The notes below the pieces were generated by a model. That model saw nothing but the letters and a program-made list of their open reading frames with translations. It did no database searches and was not told the DNA's origin. Below, one piece after another: positions 58,111 through 64,000 of a DNA stretch of 64,000 nt (its first letter is position 1; every line of letters starts with the position of its first letter). The position numbers were made by a program, and so were the translations under genes. Source of the stretch: Sulfurisoma sediminicola. GTDB taxonomy: Bacteria; Pseudomonadota; Gammaproteobacteria; Burkholderiales; Rhodocyclaceae. The DNA lies in NCBI RefSeq assembly GCF_003865015.1, contig NZ_BHVV01000001.1, forward strand, positions 186,001-250,000. Direction: 5' to 3'.

Positions 58111-59597
58111 GCGCTGTCCGGGAAATATCGCTCGCAGAAGCCGCAAGCCCGCTGCGGCAACCATGCGGGTAACGCATAGTACCGGCTCCTGACGCGCGCG
58201 AGCACCTCGTCGCGATAGCGGGCGTAGTCGAAGCCGCGGCCGAGCACGACGGTGAAGCTCACGCCACGCAGCTCGATGGTCTTGAGTTCCACCTCGTGGA
58301 AGAAGCGCGCGTACTCGCTCGCGGCGTCACGGCGCTTGGTCAGGATCAGGATGTTGCCACCGTCATGCATGCGCCAGTCGGTGGCGAAATCGTCCTGTCG
58401 CGCATGGTAGCTGCCCTCGCCGAAGACCATGAAGCGCTGCGGCGAGCGGAACGATAACGTCGCCGCGTTCGAATAGCCATCGCTCGCCCAGGCGTAGTCG
58501 GCGAAGGGGCGCAGGCGCTCGACCAGGGCCTCGGCTTCGAAGGTCAGCACGATGCCGTCGTAGAGCTTGTTGCTCTTCCAGGTCTCCATCGGCAGCGCGG
58601 CGATGGCGGCGACGATGGCGACATGCAGCGCGGCGAAGCCGATGAAGAAACTGCCGAGCTTCGCCAGCGTCGTCTCGGGCAGGCGCAGCGCGAGCCAGAG
58701 CAGCACCAGCGGCACGAAGCCGAGCAGCCAGTGCAGGCCGATGGTCTTGGCCAGCGCCATGACGGCGAACAGGGCGAAGGGCACCGCGGCGATCAGCCAG
58801 AGGCCGCTCATCTGACCCTTGACGGCGCGCGTCTTCCACCACAGCCACAGCGCCGGCGGGGTCACGACGTAGAGCAGCGAGACGAGGTAGAGCGGCAGCG
58901 TCACCGCATTGAGCCCGGCCCCCTCGTGGCGGTTGATGAAATTGAACATCACGTTGACCCAGCAGTGGCCGGCATTCCACCAGGCCATCAGTGCCAGCGC
59001 CGGCAGGGTGCAGGCATAGGCGATGGCGAGACCGAGGAACACCTGTCGGCGGCGCAGGGACAACGCGTGAACGAGGAAGGCGAAGCCGAGCAGCGCGGCG
59101 AAATACTTCGACAGCACCGCGCCGGCCAGCATCAGGCCGGCGGCGAGATACCAGCCGCGGTGATCGTCGCGCGTCGCGCGCAGCCAGGCCAGCGCGGCCA
59201 GCACCGAGAAGTAGATCAGCGGCGTGTCGGTGGTGACGGCGACGTTCCAGACGTTGACCGGCGCCAGCAGCACCAGCAGCGCCGCCCACCAGGCGCGCGC
59301 CGGGTCGGCTGTCGGCGCGAGACGGGGCAGCATCCAGGCCACCGCCCCGGCAAGCAGCGCCGGCTGCAGGATGGACGACAGGCGCAGCCAGACCGGCGCG
59401 TCGCCGAGCAGGAGTTGCGCCGCCAGCCACCAGCCAACCATCGGCGGGTGGTCGTAGAAACCCCAGTCGGGATGTCTGCCCCAGTCGACGAAATAGGCCT
59501 CGTCTCCGGTGACCGGCAGCGCCCAGCCGAGCCAGAGGCGGAAGGCGAGTGTGAGCGGAAGAAGCGCGAGGAAGAGCCGTTTCGCGCTTGAACTCAT
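58098..59597 (-). CDS. ArnT/PMT-family lipid-linked sugar glycosyltransferase
   Basis: A 499-aa polytopic membrane protein of the GT39/GT83 type: first-loop acidic pair GDEAYFVDWGRHPDWGFYDHPPMVGWWL, multiple helices (about 12), then a periplasmic C-terminal domain (LVERLRPFADYAWASDGYSNAATL). Enzymes of this type transfer a sugar from a polyprenyl carrier to lipid A or protein. It is upstream of and overlapping the DPPR-synthase-like gene, so a lipid-linked pentose donor is plausible. Confidence 0.83.
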   Translation of the reverse strand: MSSSAKRLFLALLPLTLAFRLWLGWALPVTGDEAYFVDWGRHPDWGFYDHPPMVGWWLAAQLLLGDAPVWLRLSSILQPALLAGAVAWMLPRLAPTADPARAWWAALLVLLAPVNVWNVAVTTDTPLIYFSVLAALAWLRATRDDHRGWYLAAGLMLAGAVLSKYFAALLGFAFLVHALSLRRRQVFLGLAIAYACTLPALALMAWWNAGHCWVNVMFNFINRHEGAGLNAVTLPLYLVSLLYVVTPPALWLWWKTRAVKGQMSGLWLIAAVPFALFAVMALAKTIGLHWLLGFVPLVLLWLALRLPETTLAKLGSFFIGFAALHVAIVAAIAALPMETWKSNKLYDGIVLTFEAEALVERLRPFADYAWASDGYSNAATLSFRSPQRFMVFGEGSYHARQDDFATDWRMHDGGNILILTKRRDAASEYARFFHEVELKTIELRGVSFTVVLGRGFDYARYRDEVLARVRSRYYALPAWLPQRACGFCERYFPDSACTR

Positions 59598-59610
59598 CGC
59601 GGCTATGTCC

Positions 59611-59684
59611 CCGCCGGGCCGCCCCAAGGGGACATACGCCCCCCCGTGGGGGGCAGCGAGCCGGTTCTGCGAGCGTGGGGGGCC
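59611..59684 (-). repeat. Dispersed GC-rich intergenic repeat, full copy 3
   Basis: Inverted copy of the 3716-3790 element: on the minus strand CCCCCCACGCTCGCAGAACC, then the C-run/G-run hairpin, ending CCTTGGGGCGGCCCGGCGG. It fills the space between aroG and the ArnT-like gene. Confidence 0.85.
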
Positions 59685-59691
59685 AATACTG

Positions 59692-60759
59692 TTACTTCTC
59701 GGCCAAGGCGAGGCGCCGCTGGCGCACGGCCTCGGCGAGGATCTCCAGCGCCATGACGCTGTCTTCCCAGCCGAGGCAGGCGTCGGTGATTGAGACGCCA
59801 TGGTCGAGCGCGATGCCGGGACGCAGGTCCTGACGGCCTTCCTTGAGGTGGGACTCGATCATCACGCCGAAAATGCGGTCCTCGCCGCCGGCGAGCTGCG
59901 CGGCGACGTCGCGCGCCACCTCGAGCTGCTTCTTGAACTGCTTGCTGCAGTTGGCGTGGGAAAAGTCGACCATCACCCGCGCGGCGAGGCCGGACTTGCC
60001 CAGGTCGGTGCAGGCGGCATCGACGCTGGCCGCGTCGAAGTTCGGCTTCTTGCCGCCGCGCAGGATGACGTGGCAGTCCTCGTTGCCGTTGGTGGAGACA
60101 ATGGCCGAGTGGCCGGCCTTGGTCACCGAGAGGAAATGGTGGGTGGCGGCGGCGGCCTTGATGGCATCGACCGCGATCTTGATGTTGCCGTCTGTGCCGT
60201 TCTTGAAACCGACCGGGCACGACAGGCCCGAGGCCAGTTCGCGGTGCACCTGCGACTCGGTAGTGCGCGCGCCGATGGCGCCCCAGCTGATGAGGTCGGC
60301 CGTGTATTGCGGAGTGATGGTGTCGAGGAACTCCGTGGCGCAGGGCAGGCCGAGCTCGTTGATCTCCCACAGCAGCTTGCGGGCGAGGCGCAGGCCCTCG
60401 TTGATCTTGTAGCTGCCGTCGAGGCGCGGGTCGTTGATCAGGCCCTTCCAGCCGACGGTGGTGCGCGGCTTCTCGAAATAGACCCGCATGACGATCTGCA
60501 GGTCGGCGCCGAGGCGGTCGCGCTCGCCCTTGAGGCGGCGCGCGTATTCCATCGCCGCATCGTAGTCGTGGATCGAACAGGGCCCGATCACCACCAGCAG
60601 GCGGTCGTCGGAGCCATGGAGGATGCGGTGGATGGCGGCGCGCGCATCGAAGGTCGCCGCCGCAGCCGGCTCGCTGGCGGGAAACTCGCGCAGGATATGG
60701 GCGGGAGGAGAAAGTTCCTTGATCTCCTTGATGCGGACGTCGTCGACGATGTGCTTCAT
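59692..60759 (-). CDS. aroG: 3-deoxy-7-phosphoheptulonate synthase (DAHP synthase, AroFGH type)
   Basis: A 355-aa enzyme of the shikimate pathway: condenses phosphoenolpyruvate and erythrose 4-phosphate. Motifs: VVIGPCSIHDYDAAMEYA, KPRTTVGWKGLINDP, GFKNGTDGNIKIA, VDFSHANCSKQ and SHLKEGRQ. Feedback-type isozyme (Phe/Tyr/Trp) cannot be assigned. The promoter is not clear. Confidence 0.95.
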   Translation of the reverse strand: MKHIVDDVRIKEIKELSPPAHILREFPASEPAAAATFDARAAIHRILHGSDDRLLVVIGPCSIHDYDAAMEYARRLKGERDRLGADLQIVMRVYFEKPRTTVGWKGLINDPRLDGSYKINEGLRLARKLLWEINELGLPCATEFLDTITPQYTADLISWGAIGARTTESQVHRELASGLSCPVGFKNGTDGNIKIAVDAIKAAAATHHFLSVTKAGHSAIVSTNGNEDCHVILRGGKKPNFDAASVDAACTDLGKSGLAARVMVDFSHANCSKQFKKQLEVARDVAAQLAGGEDRIFGVMIESHLKEGRQDLRPGIALDHGVSITDACLGWEDSVMALEILAEAVRQRRLALAEK

Positions 60760-60810
60760 GGTGCGCTGCGGCCTGGATGGGTGTGAGAGCCGGCAATTTT
60801 ACCGGATCGG

Positions 60811-61899
60811 CTAGTCCTCGCCCTTGACGACGGGTTTCTTCGCGCGACTGGTACGCGGCTTGGCGGGGCGCTTTCGGGCAGGCTTCTCCGTGGCGACGGC
60901 GACGGGCGCGGGCACCGGCGCAGCTTCGCTCTTCTTGCTGCGCGCACGGCGGCGCGGTGCCGGGGCCGGCGCCGCCTCGGCCACGGACTCGGCTGCCGGC
61001 GCGACTGCAGTCGCCGGCGCGGCCGCGGATTCGGCCACGAAAGTCGGCTCCGGCGTTACGGCGACGGGCATCGCCGCACCCGCCGCGCGGCGCTTCACGT
61101 AGGCGCCGGACTTCTCGTCGCGGCCGAACTCGAGGAGGCCGCACTTCTGCGCCTCCTCGAGCATGGCGCCGAAGGTCTTGAAGCCGAAATAAGACTCGTT
61201 GAAGCCGGGGTTGCGCCGCTTCAGCGCCTCCTTCAGCACCGAGGCCCAGACGCGCTCGTCGTCGGCGCGGTCCTCGAGCAGGGCTTCCAGCGTCTCCGCC
61301 GCCATGTCGAGGCCCTTGGCCCGGCGCGCGTCCATTTCCTCGCGCTTCGCCTTTTCGTCCTCGGGCGAGCGTTTGGCGTGCGCCTCGCGGGTGTCGCGAC
61401 GGACGCCGCCGCGCTTGGACTCGCGCTCGCGCACGATGTCGTCGTAATAGATGAACTCGTCGCAGTTGGCGATCAGCAGGTCCGAGGTCGACTGCTTGAC
61501 GCCGACACCGATGACCCGCTTGGCGTTCTCGCGCAGCTTGGACACCAGCGGCGAGAAATCGGAATCGCCGCTGATGATGACGAAGGTGTTGACGTGAGAT
61601 TTCGTGTAGCAGAGGTCGAGGGCGTCGACCACCAGGCGGATGTCGGCCGAGTTCTTGCCGGACTGGCGCACGTGGGGAATCTCGATCAGCTCGAAGTTGG
61701 CCTCGTGCATGCCGGCCTTGAAGCTCTTGTAGCGCTCCCAGTCGCAATAGGCCTTCTTGACAACGATGCTGCCCTTGAGCAGCAGCCGTTCGAGGATGGG
61801 CTTGATGTCGAACTTTTCGTACTGGGCGTCGCGCACGCCGAGCGCGACGTTCTCGAAATCGCAGAACAGGGCCATGCTGACATCGTCATTCTGGAGCAT
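60811..61899 (-). CDS. NYN-domain ribonuclease-like protein with LOTUS (OST-HTH) domain
   Basis: A 362-aa protein. NYN (PIN-like) domain at about 8-160: ALFCDFENVALG, SADIRLVVDALDLCY, FVIISGDSDFSPLVSKLRE with the metal-binding Asp residues. A charged linker, then an OST-HTH/LOTUS domain (about 205-275: ERVWASVLKEALKRRNPGFNESYFGFKTFGAMLEEA) and a Pro/Ala/Lys-rich tail. Members cleave or bind RNA. Cytoplasmic; no operon partner. Confidence 0.87.
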   Translation of the reverse strand: MLQNDDVSMALFCDFENVALGVRDAQYEKFDIKPILERLLLKGSIVVKKAYCDWERYKSFKAGMHEANFELIEIPHVRQSGKNSADIRLVVDALDLCYTKSHVNTFVIISGDSDFSPLVSKLRENAKRVIGVGVKQSTSDLLIANCDEFIYYDDIVRERESKRGGVRRDTREAHAKRSPEDEKAKREEMDARRAKGLDMAAETLEALLEDRADDERVWASVLKEALKRRNPGFNESYFGFKTFGAMLEEAQKCGLLEFGRDEKSGAYVKRRAAGAAMPVAVTPEPTFVAESAAAPATAVAPAAESVAEAAPAPAPRRRARSKKSEAAPVPAPVAVATEKPARKRPAKPRTSRAKKPVVKGED

Positions 61900-62010
61900 C
61901 GTGATTCCTTGCAGATTCGGGGATGGTTGGCGCTGAACCGCGCGACGACAAGAACAAGCGATCCCCTTGTCGTCCTGTCCAGGAGGCGGGTTTCACCTCG
62001 TCCGGCGCGA

Positions 62011-62685
62011 TCAGAGCAGCAGGCTGCCGAACAGCTTGTCGGTGGCCTCGCGCGACTGCTCGAGCCTGATCTGGATCCTGCGCTTCTGTTCGACCGCGAA
62101 GCAGAGCAGCGCGTAGATGATGCTGACGATCGCGATGAAATTCAGGGCGAAGAACACCAGGCTGACGCGCAGCGGCACAAGCGAGGTCTGCACCAGATGT
62201 GGATCGGCGTAATGGTAGTCAGCGGCGCCCGAGACCGAGGTCAGCAGGATCCAGGCGACGAACCAGGCGAGCGACTGGCGCGCCCCGCTGCTCAGCATCG
62301 CCCCGACGGGCGCCAGCACGCTCCAGAGGATGACGCCGCTCGAGGAGATGACATTGCCTGCGGCCCAATGCGCGACGAAGGGCAGGAACAGGAACAGGCC
62401 GAGCTGGGTGACGCGGAAGAACCCGAAGTGGCGCGTCTGGAAATAGAGCAGCATGTTGCCCACCAGCAGCAGCTGGAAGGCGAACGGCAGGGTCGCGGAG
62501 AACTTCAGGCCCAGCAGCTGGTAGATGGCGACCCAGAGCATGGTCGCCACCGTGACCAGGCCGGTGGCGAGCATCAGCAGCGACTTGCTGAGCTGCACCT
62601 CGGCGCCGTCGCCCGGCTCGATGCCGGCCGAGCGCAGGCGCTGCATGTAGCTGCTGGGAAGCCGGACGGGGTCGGGAGCGTTCAT
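62011..62685 (-). CDS. Six-helix membrane protein resembling the sensor half of a class III cyclase
   Basis: A 224-aa protein with six hydrophobic segments (about residues 36-190), then a short cytoplasmic helix RIQIRLEQSREATDKLFGSLLL and stop. In class III adenylate/guanylate cyclases with membrane input domains this helix normally continues as LLLNILP and leads into the catalytic domain; here the stop comes right after LLL. No catalytic remnant was seen in the 111 bp before the next gene. It could be a truncated or free-standing sensor. Confidence 0.6.
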   Translation of the reverse strand: MNAPDPVRLPSSYMQRLRSAGIEPGDGAEVQLSKSLLMLATGLVTVATMLWVAIYQLLGLKFSATLPFAFQLLLVGNMLLYFQTRHFGFFRVTQLGLFLFLPFVAHWAAGNVISSSGVILWSVLAPVGAMLSSGARQSLAWFVAWILLTSVSGAADYHYADPHLVQTSLVPLRVSLVFFALNFIAIVSIIYALLCFAVEQKRRIQIRLEQSREATDKLFGSLLL

Positions 62686-62749
62686 GACGGGGTAACGGTC
62701 AGAGCCATGGTTTCCATTGTAAAGCCATGTCCGCCGACGTGCGTCCACT

Positions 62750-62792
62750 CCGCCGCGTCCCCCAAGGAGACTGCCTGCGGGGCGTCGCCGGC
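62750..62792 (-). repeat. Dispersed GC-rich repeat, degenerate partial copy 4
   Basis: Minus strand GCAGTCTCCTTGGGGGACGC resembles the last third of the family. Located in the 202-bp region between cbbR and the membrane-protein gene, which otherwise contains nothing recognisable. Confidence 0.4.
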
Positions 62793-62887
62793 ACCGAAGG
62801 TCTTCGGTTTCAAGGGCAAGGTGGCGCTCCGAACCATTTATCACGTCTGGCGAAAGAGCGGCGGCAATGGCCGACCATCGGTCCGCG

Positions 62888-63823
62888 CTACTTCCGCTTG
62901 ACCTTCCCCCGCCGTGCCGCAGGAACCGTCTTCGCCCCCTCGCGTACGAGAAACTCGAGGAAAGTCGCTGCGGTGAGTCCAAGGCGCTTGCCGCCAAGGT
63001 GCGCCGCATGCCACATCCTGCGCATGGGAAAGCCTTCCACGTCCAGAATCGCAATGCGCCCGGCGTCGAGTTCGAGCTCGAGGCTTCCCATCGGCACGAT
63101 GGAGATTCCCAGATCCGCCATGATGGCCTGCTTGATGGCTTCGCCGGAACCCAGTTCCATATAGGGTTTGAGTTGCAACCCATGTTCCGCGAACAGCCGC
63201 TCGGTGCTGCTGCGCGTGCCCGAGCCGGGTTCGCGCAGCAGGAAGCGCTCGTCGGCGAGGCGCGTGATCGGAATGTTCTTCTCCCTGGCCAGCGGATGGT
63301 CCGGGTGCGCCGCCAGGACCAGCGGGTTTTCCAGGAAAGGCAGCGCGACCAGATCCAGATTCCCGGGAATCTGGCCGAGGACGACGAAATCGTCGAGGTT
63401 GTTGGAAAGCCTTTCCAGCACCCGTGCCCGATTGGTCACCGTCAGCTGGGGCTGCACCTCGGGGTATTCGTGCACGAAGCGCCCCAGGTAATGGGGCATG
63501 AAGAACTTGGCCGAGGTGACCACCGCCACCTTCAGCGGCCCGGCCACCTTGCCCTTCATGTCCGTGAGTCTGCCGGCGAGCGTCTGAAGGCGCGCCGTCA
63601 CTTCGAGGGCCGCCGCGTAGACCTCGTCGCCGGCGCGAGTGAGCAGCAGTTTCTTCCCGACCAGTTCGATCAAGGGCAGGCCCATGCTCTCTTCCAGCCG
63701 CTTGACCTGGATGTGGACCGCCGGCTGGGTCAGGTGCAGCTCTTCCGCCGCGCGCGTGTAGCTGCGATGCCGTGCCACGGCCTCGAAGAGGCGGAACTGC
63801 TGCAATGTCCAGTGGCGAATCAT
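62888..63823 (-). CDS. cbbR: LysR-type regulator CbbR
   Basis: A 311-aa LTTR: winged HTH at residues 5-63 (LQQFRLFEAVARHRSYTRAAEELHLTQPAVHIQVKRLEESMGLPL) and a periplasmic-binding-type effector domain (VVTSAKFFMPHYLGRFVHEYPEVQ, LREPGSGTRSSTERLF). It diverges from an ORF starting as the RuBisCO large subunit, the classical position of cbbR, which activates cbb genes in response to metabolites such as NADPH or RuBP. Confidence 0.92.
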   Translation of the reverse strand: MIRHWTLQQFRLFEAVARHRSYTRAAEELHLTQPAVHIQVKRLEESMGLPLIELVGKKLLLTRAGDEVYAAALEVTARLQTLAGRLTDMKGKVAGPLKVAVVTSAKFFMPHYLGRFVHEYPEVQPQLTVTNRARVLERLSNNLDDFVVLGQIPGNLDLVALPFLENPLVLAAHPDHPLAREKNIPITRLADERFLLREPGSGTRSSTERLFAEHGLQLKPYMELGSGEAIKQAIMADLGISIVPMGSLELELDAGRIAILDVEGFPMRRMWHAAHLGGKRLGLTAATFLEFLVREGAKTVPAARRGKVKRK

Positions 63824-63837
63824 TTACCAGAGTAAAT
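63822..63837. promoter_or_regulatory. Inverted repeat at the cbbR start (operator candidate)
   Basis: ATTTAC-CAGA-GTAAAT, a perfect 6-bp inverted repeat covering the cbbR start codon. LysR regulators often bind such dyads for autorepression and divergent activation. The rest of the 155-bp intergenic region is AT-rich for this DNA. Confidence 0.65.
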
Positions 63838-63978
63838 CATGGAAGTTAGAAACATTACGTTCTGTTTATTACTTCAAGTCCTTAAAGTCACGCCCCATGC
63901 ACTGCACCGATGCGCTGCATCTGCATGCGGACAGGGTCCGACCTGCCCGCCAACCAACATCCTAGCAAGGAGCGAGAC

Positions 63979-64000
63979 ATGGCTGTTAAGACCTACAACG
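63979..64000 (+). CDS. cbbL: RuBisCO large subunit, form I (first codons only)
   Basis: MAVKTYN with AAGGAG 8 nt upstream. This N-terminus is that of form I large subunits (MAVKTYNAGVKEY...); the remainder is outside the window. Position divergent from cbbR supports the assignment. Confidence 0.75.

Overview
The window is high-GC proteobacterial DNA. Its gene content (RuBisCO large-subunit start with a divergent cbbR, multihaem c-type cytochromes, molybdoenzyme, many short intergenic gaps) and a dispersed GC-rich repeat suggest a facultatively autotrophic betaproteobacterium, possibly of the Rhodocyclales. The taxonomic call is an inference. I saw no tRNA, rRNA, CRISPR array, insertion sequence or replication origin.

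Layout. 1-4.3 kb: chromate-resistance block, with an MFS exporter diverging from chrB-chrA-rhodanese-ChrB-domain genes. 4.3-12.4 kb: a histidine kinase and NtrC-type activator, then a sigma54 promoter with tandem enhancer palindromes driving a periplasmic/membrane cytochrome operon (EB_dh-type haem protein, monohaem cytochrome, nine-haem cytochrome fused to cytochrome b), followed by a 51-aa membrane protein and an OB-fold protein. 12.4-19.8 kb: TauE/SafE permease with a two-component system, divergent from a Gly/Met-rich periplasmic protein and a MacB-type ABC exporter with its LolA-like and beta-barrel partners. 19.8-23.8 kb: accessory patch with a GDCCVxC mini-protein, a HigBA toxin-antitoxin pair and an MmeI-like single-chain restriction-modification enzyme. 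23.8-26 kb: ergothioneine- or selenoneine-type genes (EgtB/SenA-like and EgtD). 26-30.6 kb: operon of an ABM protein, a FeoB-like protein, an iron alcohol dehydrogenase and a CsoSCA-like beta-carbonic anhydrase. 30.6-37.7 kb: PmrA/QseB-like two-component system with CTTAAG-N5-CTTAAG boxes before its own gene, before an htrA operon and before a Pal/OmpA pair.

37.8-50.2 kb is the most interesting part. It is a six-gene complex-I/hydrogenase-4-like membrane complex whose large subunit has lost all the [NiFe] cysteines. It lies behind one SulP transporter (with an unusual coiled-coil insertion) and divergent from a second SulP fused to STAS and two USP-like domains. All three transcription units share a near-identical extended -10 element. 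Given the cbb genes at the end of the window, I propose an energy-coupled anion (perhaps bicarbonate) uptake system. That role is inference.

50.2-64 kb: cobalamin adenosyltransferase; a cytoplasmic molybdoenzyme with a ferredoxin-like subunit and a degenerate-NuoF/GltD/ferredoxin fusion; a cNMP-binding protein; a DPPR-synthase/ArnT-like pair; DAHP synthase; a NYN-LOTUS protein; a membrane protein that looks like a cyclase without its catalytic domain; and cbbR with the first codons of cbbL.
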